Assembly (NCBI RefSeq): GCF_033807715.1
Contig: NC_084592.1
Span: 29,150,419-29,214,418, forward strand
DNA length: 64,000 nt
Direction: 5' to 3'
DNA from: Cololabis saira
Taxonomy: Eukaryota > Chordata > Actinopteri > Beloniformes > Belonidae
Shown here: piece after piece, positions 45,970 through 59,028 of the stretch
Layout of the letters: each line of letters begins with the position of its first letter
How positions within the stretch are numbered: the first letter of the stretch is position 1
Notes under the pieces: model-generated
The model's database searches: none
What the model was told of the DNA's origin: nothing
What the model saw: only the letters and a program-made list of their open reading frames with translations
Program-made: the position numbers and the translations under genes

Positions 45970-47600
45970 AGCACTGGGTGATAAAATGGGAAAAAAACCG
46001 GGATAAAAATATGAGTGGCATAATAGAAGAATATAAATAAAACAAAAAGGAATAGGTTATAAAAATACAACAAAGCATTTACATAGGACCATAGCACAAC
46101 CTGGAGTAGAGAAGAAGCTATTAAAAATAAAAAGGGGGTTGAAATGAGGGTCAGTGCTGGTGTTTCCTTCCACTGATGGAGACAACTCTTAGCAAATGCA
46201 GAAATGAAATGTTTGTATTTTCACATTTTTCAGTTATACACAACATGCTGCAATATTCATAAATGTAAGTGTAAGTTGTTTAGCTCTGAACACACATTTC
46301 TTTTTACGCTTTGTGTCATGGGATGGGACAAACACATGGAAATATGGAAATCCCTATTTCCATAATGAGCTCATTTGTCCCTTGGCATCCTGCCCAGGCC
46401 TTTGTTCCCATCTCTCTTTCTGCCACCATCATTGAAGATATTTGTTTCATCGTAAAACAATCACCTTTTTCAGTCGAATATGTAATATTACAGCATGGCG
46501 CGCACAAGAAATGTATTGCAATAAGTGTGAGTGGAAGACAGTGAGTCTGCATGATGGCGGAGAAGCCAATGTTTTTATCTTATTTCAGATAGTGTGGTGA
46601 AGAGACGTCATAGATGCAGAACAGGAGCAAAATGGAAAGAAGAGAGAAAGGAATTGAAACCATTTCTTCCCTTGGTTATTAAGAATAACGCAAAGTCTCT
46701 TGTAAACACTCTGCATCCCCTACTTATAATCAGTCACGACTCCAAGGGATCACTTGTGAACATTTGTTCATAGATACAGAATTTAGACTGTATCATATTG
46801 GTATGTCTAGACACATATTGCAAGTTTCATACAGCTGTAGTTTGGGACATTTATACAGTGTTTATCGTGGTGTTCAATCAACATCAGATGGAAGCTGAAA
46901 TAAAGCTAGGATCAGTGTTTAACACCTGATGTCGGTGGCATTGGTTCAGAACTGTATAAAAAGAATTGAACAAACTCCCTGTGAGTTCAGTCATAGGTTT
47001 TCTGAAGAGTGCTTATGAAGCCTCTTTTTTTGTCTCTCTGTACAGCACCGTGCTTCAAATGTGCAACCTGGATGTAGCCCCTGGGTCCAGACTTATGATG
47101 AGACTCTTACTGGGTGGCGCCCTTCTTTTTCTCCACTGCTCTGTTGATATGTATGAAAGCTTGCATCTTGGAATATGTATTCTCAAATTGTATGTCTTTA
47201 CCTGTGTTTCAGGCCGAATGACGAGAGAGACTAGACAGTGCAGTAAAATTAAAGAAGAGGAAATCCATTGCCATAGGTTATCGGCCATCGGGAGACTCAA
47301 CCAACAGATGGGGTCATCTTTGACCTGTTACTGTTGAGGAACATCTCTGCATCCAGAACATGAAGCTGTTAACTGACAATTTCCTCCCATTTAAAGTTTT
47401 AAGCACCCAATTAATTCAACAAAGCTATTTGTAGCAGTGAAAATCTCATTCTCAAATATTGCAAGTACTTATTTGTTTCTAGGCACAAACATTCAAATGT
47501 ATTCATGGCAATATCTGGCCATCTCAACCGAACCTCTCTATGTGCTACACTTCCAACATTCTAAAAATGTTCCAAATGCTCCATGGAAGATAATAAAACA
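45970..47600. other. Intergenic, no recognised element
   Basis: No conserved ORF. The largest frame (46966-47337, plus) shows no family motif and its reverse strand is equally open, so it is most likely chance. Confidence 0.4.
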
Positions 47601-47879
47601 TTAGACCTATTCTATGCAAATGTTAGCTACGTGTGCCACTCCTCTAACTGTCACAAATTACGTTGAAGGAAAAGCAAATCAGGTATTCATCTTCATTTTC
47701 ACACCCACACACAAGTTTAACTTGGTCACTGGTACGTGTGGAAACTCTACAGGGGTGTTTGGAGGCCACAAACTGGGCTGCACTCTGTCAGCAATATGGA
47801 AATAACATCGACCCTATGGCTGAGAGTGTGGAAGGCAATGTTTACTTCTGTCTGGAAAACATCATCCTCACCAGGACAG

Positions 47880-48450
47880 CGAGGCTCTTTCATGAATAAC
47901 AAGCCTTGGATCACCAGTGACCCGGAGGAACTGCTGAACAACTATCTTCCTTAGACCCTCAATGAAGACGGAGAGCTAATTCAGGAAGTGCAGAGGGAGT
48001 TAAGAAGTCAAGCTAAGAGGGCACAACGAGCTGTGAAACAAAAAGCTTGAAAACAAGCTCCAGCAGAGCAACGTGCTTGATGTATGAAAAGGGATGAAAG
48101 AGATATCAAGCATCAAGTAGGGAGATCAAACAGAATGACTCTAAAAGGAGCCGCCCCCCCGTCCCTGAACCCACATACTTCTTGTCACTGATTTGCAGTG
48201 TCACCCCACACCTGAGTCAGAGAGCTTAACATCATCTTTTACTCTCAACTTCTCTGGCAAGACTGAACCAAAACAAGACTGAAGGTCCTGGATGCATCAG
48301 CTCCAGGGTCCTGAAGGCTCGTGCGGACCATAACTTGTATGGGGGATTCTGCAACACCTCCTACATCACTGGCCTTAGCCTGAATCAGCAGAAGGTTCCA
48401 TCCATCTCAAATGGGAATAACACAAAGAGGGTAAATGGGGATTTTTAGGA
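47880..48450 (+). pseudogene. Decayed RTE-like LINE ORF2 fragment
   Basis: The plus strand reads NNKPWITSDPEELLNN, then LIQEVQRELRSQAKRAQRAV, and about 250 bp later SSRVLKARADHNLYGGFCNT, each block in a different frame with stops between. 'NNKPWIT', 'Q..LR..I..AKR' and 'GISSRVLKACAD' type blocks occur in this order before the reverse-transcriptase core of fish RTE/Rex-type LINEs. The RT core itself is not recognisable. Confidence 0.6.
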
Positions 48451-48924
48451 GGACCAGGAAGAAGCATAACACTGTTCAGTCATGGTTTCCAGATGAGGTG
48501 GAAGCGAGACTTTTTCACTTGGACAACAGACTGGATTTGAAATGGTACATGAGGGCACAGTACTTTTGGAAACGCATCTTTCAATGAATGCAGCAAGATC
48601 TTGAATATGTGCTAAAGTTCTATGTCGGAGGGAGTCATGTTCTTTGCACCCATCTGTTGAACCGGAAGTATCAGAACCAGTGACTCAGAGACACTGACAA
48701 ACTAATGGAGATATAAACATCCTCCACACCCTTTGCACAACATACTGATAAAATACTTTTTAGTCAAATACTACTTTAGCTCAAGTCCAAGGACTGGTAC
48801 ACAAAGTCAATCCTTACAAAAGGAGTACTTTACAGTGTAACTTCTAAGAATGGCTATTTGTTCTTATTTACATTTTGAAGAATATTTTGTTCAATAATAC
48901 ACTAGAATTAATCTATTTATGTGA

Positions 48925-49055
48925 TGTCTTGCGATGGTCTGGCAGCTTGTCTGAGTACACCCCTACCTATCGCCGGGGAGAGCTGAGATAGGCACCAGCA
49001 GAGCCCCCCGGACCCTGAACTGGAATAAGTGGATACAGATAATGGCTGGAATTTA
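48925..49055 (+). repeat. Fish interspersed repeat (LINE 3' tail-like)
   Basis: 'GATGGTCTGGCAGCTTGTCT', 'GAGCTGAGATAGGCACCAGC', 'GACCCTGAACTGGAATAAGT' and 'GGATACAGATAATGG' form a degraded copy of a repeat seen across fish genomes. The element class is uncertain. Confidence 0.5.
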
Positions 49056-49059
49056 TTGG

Positions 49060-52000
49060 ATTCTTTAAAAACCTATTTCAGTAGTATAATTATAAGACTC
49101 TTATCACTGCATACCTAGGAAAGGTTTCAAGCCCCCACCTTAGCTTTATTCGATTCTCTTTGATAGTGTAAAGGATTGGTCATTCATTGTCTCTCCTAAC
49201 GTCAATACATTCACACGCCCAACCTGAGATTAAGCCTGCTACTGATAAGACACAAAGAGGGACCACACCTTAGAGCAATTGTAAAATATACTGGTTGAAT
49301 CTTCCCGATATCCAAACAGCAAGAAATCTTCCCAAACACTGTTTTCTACTCAAATAGCCAATTGAACCACCTGGCTAAGATGTGGTCTCTCTCTGTATAC
49401 AGTATACTTCTATGGCCCACTTGGTTTAGGCACTTATGCTGGGCTGGTGAAAATCCACATATTTGGGATAATATATGGTTTAAATTGTGTTGTTTGAAAG
49501 CAGCTTAAACTCAGATGTTAAAAATCACCAGTTGACAGCAATAGTGACGTTTTAAACAATAGGAACTGAAAATTGAGGCATGCGGGAAGCATATTTCGTT
49601 ATCCTGGTTGGGAAACCCTTCCAGCTTCTAAATATGGATGTTGCAATACATTTTCATTCAAATGTATTAATACAGTAAAGTAAGTTTGTTTCTTTTACAT
49701 GTGGTTGTAATAAGATAATTGGTATTCCAGGATAAAAACTGATACATTTGATGAGGATTCTGTCAAAATAAAGACTTTACCTGCAAAAGATACCTTTTTG
49801 GAACAAGTTAGAAGGTTAGCAATGAAAACCATCCATGATGCAATAAAGGTTTGACAAAACATTAGTGAGACTTTCATCATTCTACATTTCAGAGGGGCTG
49901 AGAAATCTAATCCTTTCTGGGAGATTGAAGTCATCTTGACATCTGTGTTGACATGACAACCACAACATTTCTGCCATATTTCTGTTACATCCCTGTGTTT
50001 TCACCACCAGTGTAGTCAGTTGTGCTCCCAGCAGATTCTCTTGTGTCAACACCTGTGGCTAACACCTCCTCTTCAGGCCACTCACTCAATAAGTTTCATA
50101 TCTGTCAAAGTTGAGTGGAAGTGGCAGAAACACTAACCCAGACATATTTCCTTCCTCCTCTGAGTATAAACCTGTGTTTCTACCACCTCTTTCTACTTCC
50201 CTGTGGAGATGGACACTTCTGTTGACATAAAAGTGTGACCTCACAATACTCGATCTTGACCTCTGACCTTTCCTGCTTTCACCCATCCTATGCTGTAGAG
50301 TGAAAAGCATGACAGTCCCATCCTGCCATTCTTCCAACTGTCTCTATCTTTTTTCCCTGGCTTTACATATATCCCGACCCCATCACCCCATTCATATTTC
50401 TTTTTCCAAAACGTATCTTACACTTCCTTGTTTTTTCTTTTATCCCATGTTCCTGATATCTGGTAAATTTTTGACTATTTCTCGGTTCTATGTCAACAAA
50501 TTTTCTCTTCATTTATTTTCTTTTTGCCTTGTTCATTTGCCATTCAATCAAGAACCATTTAATTTTCATACAGCTGCATGTGATGGACTGTACCACGCAT
50601 CAAAATGTTACCCTCATAATTTTGAAGGAAATGTTTAGAAGAGCTAAGGGATGGCGACCTTGATAAATCAGCTTGAGGAAATGGATGCACTTGCCCCCTG
50701 GAGGCTAAGACGTGTAAGTGCATGATGTACTACATATATATATATATACACCCCCATGTCAATCCTGCCTGAATTTGACTTTTGTGAAATAGTCACATGG
50801 TATGGCTTATCTATTTATTTATTTTTTCAATCATGTTGCCCCTGAACAATGTGTAGCAGGTCTAGAAAAAAAAGAAGAAAGGATGGAAGTTTCCATAATT
50901 GTGGGTAACATATTGCGTCACGTATTGCGTCACTTCCTATTGTTTGCAGTCTGTTGTTTGCAGACCCTGCATGGTGTTGCAGGGTCGGATTCCTCCAGAC
51001 TTTTTTTTGTCTAAATTTAGATTGTTTTCTGATAAAATAATACTATATCTGGTAAACTTCTGTCTTTAATTCAACACTTGCACATTTTTCTGTTCTGTAA
51101 CTTTCATCGTCCCCAATCACCGGTACACTTTCTGTCTGTTAGCCTCTTAGCATGGCCTCCTCTTCTCCCACAGTTTCTCCCCCTTGCTGCTCAATGTGTG
51201 AAATGTTTGCCATTGTTATGTTTATGTAATAATTGCTCGGGGGTCATGTTCTGGGTCTCTGGAAAGCACCTAGAGAAGGAGACTTCTATTGTTATAGACA
51301 CTATAGGCTATAACTAAAATTGAATTACATTGAATTGAAATAATCAAATATAAAAACATAAATGAACTAGTAAAGAAGTTGTGGGTGAAACCAGTGCATG
51401 AACAATTATCACTCCAACCAACATGCTGTGGCAAGTTGCTTTGACTGTACAGGGCTTTGTCTCCTGGGAAACACATCTGGAGCGGCTCTAAAACCTTCCC
51501 GGGAGGCGTGGTACTCGTGAAACCGTTGGCTGCTGGCATCAACAGGGTTTCCATGAATAGTTGATGAACAAGTTTAATATAATATGACATGCAATATCAA
51601 GCAGTGGGGGGTTACTTCTAAGATAAACAACTTATTCTCCATTTCCGTTTTTCTAACCCGTCTAACTAGTTTCATCAAAGGTATCTTAAAAATATGAATG
51701 CTCATATTTTAGTTTCATTTTAATACTGAACTTTGGCCAAGGAAAGGTTTTCACAGTCCACACTTGCATCTCTTTAATACTCTTGGATACCTCTCACCTC
51801 TGACATTGCTAACTGAATCCATTTGTAGATATGGTCAGTTGGTTGGGGTATTCCTCTATGAAGTGTATGGCTGATGAGGATAGCAGAATACTACTTTCAT
51901 AGACTTTATTGTATTATTATATCGTGATAGTCTTTGGTGTAATTGTTACATCTTAGACGCAGAAAATACAAAATGCTAATTTAACTTTATGTTTAGAAAA

Positions 52001-52500
52001 GCTTTAGCATTGCCAACTTAACATAGCAAACTCTTCAGAAGACCATAAACTGTACAAAACCCTGTGTACCATCACATACCTGTTTTAAGTTGAAAGGAGT
52101 TTATTTTATGCCTTTTTTTCAGACCACTGCACGGCTGACTCTACCTGAACCTATTTTAATCAAAATGTGCCAAATAAGTGGAACAAGCAACCCTGGAGGC
52201 CACATGGAATATGCCCACCTTAGCTCAATTACCATAGGTTAGTGCGTTTGGCATGGCTCATGCTTACCCATCATGCTAACAAATAATAAGTTGCATTCAC
52301 TCTAATGGACTTTGTTCATCCATTATATGTTATAAGATATTGTTAATGAAATAATGTTTTACATGAGTACTGATGGAGCTGCAGTGATGCCAGCTCCACC
52401 CGGATCCTGGACAAGCTGAAGCTTGGTATACGGGCGTGGTCTGGTGGTCCCCAGGGCTCGGTCAAAGCTTGGTCCCAGGGAAAGTCTCAGCGAATGGAAT
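49060..52500. other. Intergenic, no recognised element
   Basis: A/T-rich with no conserved ORF, RNA gene or clear transposon ends. A short (TA)n occurs near 50733. Confidence 0.4.
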
Positions 52501-52523
52501 ACTCTAAGAGCAGCTCCTACTAA

Positions 52524-52763
52524 CTATAATATTTCTCTGAGCGATGCACACTCTGACTTTGGGGTAAATTTGCTGTGCCGTTTACTCTTGAGGATATTGG
52601 CAACTGTCCCTAATACTTTCCGCTTGTGAATAATCTTTGTCACCATTGAATAGAGAATTCTCCATCCAGATTTATGTTCAGCAACAATTGCTTTTATAAG
52701 TCCTTTGTTTATGTATTTCCTTCTTGGCATTTTGTTAACAAATGACTGAATGCTCCAGACCAA
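52524..52763 (-). pseudogene. Tc1-like transposase N-terminal (HTH) fragment
   Basis: The minus strand reads MPRRKYINKGLIKAIVAEHK, SGWRILYSMVTKIIHKRKVL and GTVANILKSKRHSKFTPKSE. This matches the paired-type HTH start of Tc1 transposases (AIVA.HK.G, VRKIIHKWK.FGTVANLPRSGRPSKFTPR). Part of the first HTH is altered, the AT-hook/GRPSK motif reads KRHSK, and the DDE catalytic domain is absent, so it is nonfunctional. Confidence 0.85.
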
Positions 52764-52769
52764 GGAAGT

Positions 52770-55700
52770 TACTGTCTAAAACCCTCTAGATGCAGTAAGG
52801 GATTACTTAGCATTGCTCACGTGATTTTTCTTTCATTTGGCTTCATTTTTGTTAAATAATGACACCATGAAACATGACATGACATGTTGTTGCTTGTCCA
52901 CTATGAGCAAATGATTTAGTTCAATGATAAAAAACAACAAAAAAAAGAAATGTTGCACGTAATATATTAGAGGTATCCTTGAAACATGGGCACAGCCATC
53001 TTTTGTATGCTGACTCATTGGGTTAATCTGTGTTTTATTCTTAGTACTGACTACTGCATCATTAAGATCCTGAGAAATACAAATATCTACATATTGAAGG
53101 TCATCAAACTTAAAATCCATGCTCTTAAGCTTACTTGTTTCTTTAAGGCATGAGCAACCTTTCTGCTCTTGGGGCTCCTGAAGATGATAACGTTTCCCAA
53201 AAAATACAATCGCATTAGTATTGCTTATTAACTGGAACTGGCTGCAGATCAGATTAAAAATAATCAGCAGCAAAGGTTTCAGAAGCAAACATCCAGCCTT
53301 CCTTGGACAGTTTTCACCTATGTAATAGCCACAACAAGCGGGTTCCCGGATCAAGGTTTAAATTGCAGCCATAATGTTTGCAATTACCAACAACTACCAC
53401 ACACATGCAGGTGGTCATGCCTAAGATGATACAATGGATGCCCAGCAGTGTTTGATTTGTATAACCAGCTTAGACTAGATGTCTGGTCGCACAGTAGGAA
53501 GGAAGTAAGCAACGATACCCTTTTGTCTCTAAATCAAAGGCCCCCACAGAGGAGAAAATGGCATGCTGGGACGAAAACAGATGGTGATGGATCTTTAAAT
53601 GACCCTTTTTTACAGAGCAGCATGTGTTAGCCACACACTCTTTTAAAGGTGGCTTTGTGCGTTATGTGTGTGTTCTCTGTGATTTCTGCGATGCTATCAG
53701 TTCTGGAGCTAATAGGCCAATTTTGAGACATTGAGCATCACACACACGGTCTCAGAATGTGTGAAAAGCCTGGTGTCTGTGCACTTATTTGCCGTTGTCT
53801 GTGTTTGTTTTCAGGTAAAAAAATACCATCAATGACCAAAAAGATTGGCCAGGTTGAGTGTGAAATCAATGTGAGGGCTTTTTTAAGTGAGGATCTCAAC
53901 GCGAGGATCTCTGAGTCACACACCTGCAAGCAAAATGCTTTGTTTTGCCCCTAGTTCATCGCTGGTTCATCACTGGTGTCCTACAACATCCGTAATCTCC
54001 CACACTCGGTTTTATCATATGGAGGCAACTTCATTAGCAATTGGCAAGCAAACTATCTGCAGTTATGTCCCATACGGACGAAACCGGCATGTTCACACAT
54101 GAGTCTAAAATAGTTCAGCAACCTGAATAATTATTTATTTTTTAGGGTAAGTGTCAGATTCTAGAACTGAAGGCTTCTCTCAAGCTCTGTAGGTCCTGTG
54201 TTGGGAACATAGGAAGTTTAATGTTTCTGTTCACTCATGTTTGTGTGTTGAAAACAGCAAGCTAATACCCCCTTTAATCAGCTTAACAGGACTGTGATTA
54301 CACTACAAGTTATATCCAGCGAGGAGATGTTTACATGTGAGAATTGGAAATGGTCTGCAGATTTTCAAATGCTAAATGCTAAAAAATGTTACATTTATAT
54401 TGTGGGATGTTTCAGTTGTATGATACTTGTGCATACTGCTAACACAATAACCTGTGCTCTTTCCACAGTTCCACATTGACAAGAAAAAGTATGTACACCC
54501 CTTGGAATAACTGTTTTTTAATATCATTTCTCACCCATTAAACACCAACAGTGCTGAAGGAAAAATGAAGTGAACCCATGTACCAATCGCTTCAACAAAA
54601 GCTATTTCGAGTCGGTTGTCCAATTCCCTTTACAAACAAAGTTGCACCCCCCCCCCAAAAAAATCATGACTGCCTCAGTGATCTCAGTAAAATATACTCC
54701 CACAGATGCCAGCCATAAACATATCACATGTTCTCGGAGTGCTTTTCTTTTTGCATGGCTTTCCCTTTTTTTTTGCTCAACACATCACAGCCATGTTTTC
54801 AACATAAGACATTTAGTTTATCTGCTTTTCTGCTGTTTATGACTCAACATGACAGAAACACCAAGAGAGTGAATTTTCCGTGGGCTAAATGAAGTGTAAT
54901 CATGTGGAGTGACCTTGTGCTTATCATTGAAAGCACCGGCTGCATTCTTAAGTATCAGATGAGAAAAGATACTCAGACATTCACAGAAATTTCCTTCCTG
55001 CTCCTCCCTGGCCTCAAGCCCAATGGATTTGTGCCCAAACCAGCATGAGAGGAGTAGAAACTAATAGGATTATACTGACTGGGTCTGCTTGCTACTATGC
55101 AGACAAATGCATGTGCAAACAGGAGTAGGGTGTATGCTGAGTTGAAGGGGACTGTAACTTCTTATTCATGTTTTTGTTTTAAATATACTTTAGAAGAGGT
55201 TGATAATGGTGCAAATTTACAGTACTGTCTATATTAAATGTGTATATTATACATAACTGTCTTGTTTGAAAAAAATGCTCTTTAGATTAATCTGCAGTCT
55301 CTTCAAAGATTGTTGAGGTTTATTAGTTCCTGTGAGCAGGAAGGATCTCCTCTAGCAGGGTTGCAGCAGATCTGACGAATCCTCTGACTAAAGAGAAGAT
55401 TCTTCAGAAGAGGATTCTTCAGATCGGAGATTGCAGTCTTCACAGTAGACTGCAATCTCTACAATATCTTGTTGCAAATGCCAAAGGACCTAATACCTCA
55501 AGAAGTAAAGTCTGCTCTGTCCTTTCTTTTAGACAACATCAATGTGGGGTGAGGGATTTCAGGTGAATTTGAATAAAGCAATGCATGTATTTCTAATATG
55601 GGGCATTGTGTCAGCTTAGCCAATGGATATCCGTTATCATATCCTCATCAGTCATAATCATAAAGCAATCGGCAGCTTGCAGTGATCCAGCCTCATCTTA

Positions 55701-56500
55701 AAAGTGGAGCCTGCAGCTTAATTTGACACAACACGGGAAACCTCACTCGGCCCGGACACGGAAAGGATATGACAGATTAATAGCTTTTGCCACCAAAACG
55801 ACATTTGAAACGGGGTATTTCATTTGCTGGGAGCTCCAGAGCTCCTCTGGTTGTCTGAAAACCTATGGGTGACATCACAGATCAACTTTCCAACCATATT
55901 TACAGTTAACAATGTAGGCCCCTTGGCAATTGAACCACCAATTAAAAGAGACACACTCCGAAGAAGATGATGGCAATGTGAAGTTGCTAGCCCTGAGATT
56001 GCCTCCTGTGAAAAGATGTAAAGATATGTTTGTAATTAAGTTTACATATTTGTAGTTTTAACATAGCATGGTACAGAAATGTTCTAAATTCCTCAGAAAA
56101 TTGTGTCAGCTTTTGAAAAAGAAAAAAAAAATCTCATAAAATGCCTCCTTTATAATGTGAATAGTAAAATACTGTTGATGTCATTTGTTGTCATTATTGT
56201 GCATGAATGATTATTGCTTCATGATAGCAGGATTTCCTTGATGTCGGTGAATGTGTCAGTTATTTGTTTAGTAGAGTTACCATTACTTCATAGAGACATT
56301 CATACAATATATATTTTTGTCCATTGTAAAACAATCTGACTCAAATTATGCGAAGTAGAAAAGTAAAGAAACTCAAGTCAGGAAAGAAACAGTTGAAAAT
56401 GTTCCTCACGGTGAGTCTCGAACTGGTATTAGTATTTGAGAGTGATAAAATGTCAAGGGTTTTACGCAACGACGCTCTGATATGATGAGAAAGAACGAGT
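52770..56500. other. Intergenic, no recognised element
   Basis: The largest frame is 52833-53354 on minus (173 codons). It has no recognisable domain, a run of Phe from A/T-rich sequence, and no splice or family support, so I do not call it a gene. 'AAGTATGTACACCCCTTGG' near 54489 looks like the end of an unclassified repeat. Confidence 0.4.
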
Positions 56501-56519
56501 ATCTGGGCGGAAAAAGATT

Positions 56520-56601
56520 CGTTGTCGGCAGGATTCGAACCTGCGCGGGGAGACCCCAATGGATTTCTAGTCCATCGCCTTAACCACTCGGCCACGACAA
56601 C
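56520..56601 (-). tRNA. tRNA-Ser (anticodon AGA), copy 1
   Basis: 82 nt. Acceptor GTTGTCG/CGACAAC, box A TGGCCGAGTGGTTAAGG, anticodon loop CTAGAAA with anticodon AGA (inosine-modified, reads UCU/UCC/UCA), variable arm GGGGTCTCCCC, box B GGTTCGAATCC. TTTTT lies just downstream on minus. Its flanks differ from those of copies 2-4 apart from short 'CTTGTTCGGATGTGTT' similarity on the upstream side. Confidence 0.96.
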
Positions 56602-56902
56602 GGTGCTCTCAAATACTGAAAATATAAGTATATAAGTATGTTTTAATACAAACAGTGAGCGTTCATATCTTGTTCGGATGTGTTCGGACATCGTAACGAC
56701 GACGGTGACGCTGTGCAGGGAAAATAAATCGATTTTACGACAAACCAAACCGTTTTGGCACATTTCCATACTGAGATTTGATATGAAAATGTTAATATTG
56801 TATTTATTACATTGAAAGGTCATCCGAACGAACAGTTCACCAACATCGACCACAGTTCCCCCTTGTGCTCGATGACACCTGTCGTTATTAAGTGCTTGCT
56901 GG

Positions 56903-58224
56903 TGTAGCAGAACGAGGGAGCTGCCCTTAATCAACACAGCTGGTAGCCAACCATAATTGGTCCAGCTGTGTATATAAGTGGCAGCTTTCCCTGTGTCTTG
57001 CACTTCCCCCATTGCGTCATTTCCGCCCCAGACATTCTTGCCTCTCAGGTAATGCTGCTGCTGCTTCACTCTAGTTGTTAGTCTTGCTCTCTCGGTAGGT
57101 TAAAATAATTTGTATTTCCTTGCAGAGCGGCGACTGAATGCCGTGCTCCTGTTGCGTGATTTTAGCATCTCCTGTGTAGGTCTCTCTCTACTATGGTTGT
57201 TATCCACGCTGGCTGAACACTAGTGTGGTCACGGACAAATGCTGGTGACCTTGCGGGTTTCCTCTCTCCCTCACTCTATGCCTGTGTGAACCTACTAGAA
57301 GGTATGCTATTACTTTTGCTGCCTTCCAAGTTTACTTACTTTTAGCTTGGGATACTAATTTAGTTTTGTTTATAGTAGGAAGGCTCATCAGCTGACGGAG
57401 TCCCCGGTGGTGTGACGTCAGAACCACCAGCTGATTAAAGCCACCGCTGCTGTTTCGTCTCCTGCTGCTGTTTGCTGCAGTTTGTTGCTTGCTTGCTTGC
57501 TTGCTTGCTCTCCCACTTGCTTGCTCGCTTGCCTTCTGCCTTGTCTGCGGCACTGCGGTGCTTGTCTGCTCTGCTGGGGTCCCCTGAAGTCTCGCCCAGT
57601 ACCCGGCTTGACCCCGATAATAAATGTGGCGATACAGTGCCATTTTCTTTTAATTAATTTAGTTTAACAGTCTTTGGGACCAGTGTTTGTTTAACCTTGT
57701 TTATTTCATTTCGGGCAGTGTTTTAAGTGTAGTAGTTACCTGCCCTTTTGTCTTATTTTGCGTGTTTATTATATGACTATTTTTGTAACAATTTGTTTGT
57801 TTTGCAGTTGCTGTAGGCCGGTGGTGGTGTTGGTGATTTGGGTGGAGTCCTTCCCTTTTGTGTGCTGTGTGCTTGCCACGTGTGGTTGAGTGTTTAATTA
57901 TTTTTACGTTAATATCTTTCATTTTTGTAGACTCCCACTCCCTTCACTAGTACCCCTCTGCACCAGTACGCTACAGCTCCTGCCCCTTATTTATTTTGCT
58001 CTTTATTTTCATGACTGGTTTTTTAGTATTCTTTTAAAACATTGTGCAATAAAACCTATTTTTATAAAGTATCTGGATTTCACGTCTCTTGCCTTGAGTA
58101 AACGAACTTGTGTGTCTTGACTAGAGATATTAAATAATTCTTTGGGTGAAATTCCCGAGGTGGCGTTGTCAGGCAATGTGATTTAACTTTGTATTGGTAC
58201 AGCCCGTTACTCGACGCTGCGACA
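56903..58224 (+). mobile_element. Solo-LTR-like element with 4-bp target duplication CTGG
   Basis: 1,322 bp starting TGTAGCAG and ending GCGACA, flanked by CTGG at 56899-56902 and 58225-58228. It has a TATATAAG box at 56971 and AATAAA at 58048-58053, in the right order for U3-R-U5 on plus. The related arm at 63800-63854 reads straight through the site without it. No gag, pol or env and no second LTR are present, so it is a solo LTR of a retrotransposon or endogenous retrovirus, family unknown. A (TTGC)n stretch occurs at 57483-57540. Confidence 0.7.
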
Positions 58225-58260
58225 CTGGTAACAGTTTAATGTTGTTCTACTATTATTTAA

Positions 58261-59020
58261 CACACGTGTCAAGTTTTGGATTTAGAAATACGGGAAATTT
58301 TCCGCCAACCGAGGTCCAGTATCTTACATTTTAAGACAGGTTTAAGAGAAATCTAAAATATCTATAAGACTACAGACTACAATCATGTGCTCAGAATCTG
58401 ATAAGTCTACCTTTGTAGACACTGAAATGCTGTGGACATTCCTATGTGTGTAATTCCTAAAAAAACACAAAAAGTGAATTAAAGCACATTTATTTAATGT
58501 ATATTTTTAGTTTATATACACATTGATTGTCTTCAAGTGAAACATTTACATTTTCTTTTTTTTTTTTAATTTGTCATTTTCACTCAGGTGGCTCTCTGGC
58601 ATTAATGACTGATGACACAGACGCATGTTTCTGTATCTCCTCTTTAGGAAAGTAAATTTGGTTTCCCATTTTTAGAAACATTTACACGAATTCTTCGCTT
58701 TTTGGGGACAGAAATTCCTCCACTCTTGTTACATCCATCTCTCTGATTTGTTGTTCCGAGTTTGCTCCATGGATGTAGGTTTGCTCCATTTGCTCCCGTC
58801 GTCGCCAATAACCTCGCGAGAACTGCCACCCAGGCTACAGTAATGGGGCAGTTATCGCGAGATTAGTGAAATTCAGTTTGCTGTTTAAAAGTTATTATAA
58901 TCTAAAATATTATATTATAAAACGGGAAATTACGGGGAAAATACTAATACGGGAAGACGGCGGGAAAGAGGGGTAAAATACGGTAGTTTCCCGGCCAAAA
59001 CGGGAGACTTCACAGGTATG
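58261..59020. mobile_element. hAT-type element with perfect 8-bp target duplication TTATTTAA
   Basis: 760 bp with ends CACACGTGTCAAGT and ACTTCACAGGTATG (imperfect inverted repeats), flanked by TTATTTAA at 58253-58260 and 59021-59028. Subterminal 'ATACGGGAAATTTTCC' and 'TACGGTAGTTTCCC' are inverted partners. The related inverted arm near 63795 has the single, empty target. A 61-codon frame on minus has no clear transposase motif. Confidence 0.88.
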
Positions 59021-59028
59021 TTATTTAA

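Noticed and set aside
52833..53354. 173-codon minus-strand frame
   Set aside because: Longest frame in the gene-poor right half, but no recognisable domain, A/T-driven Phe run, and no splice context; most likely chance.
56341..57069. 242-codon minus-strand frame
   Set aside because: It runs through a tRNA gene and into the LTR-like element, so it is a chance open frame.
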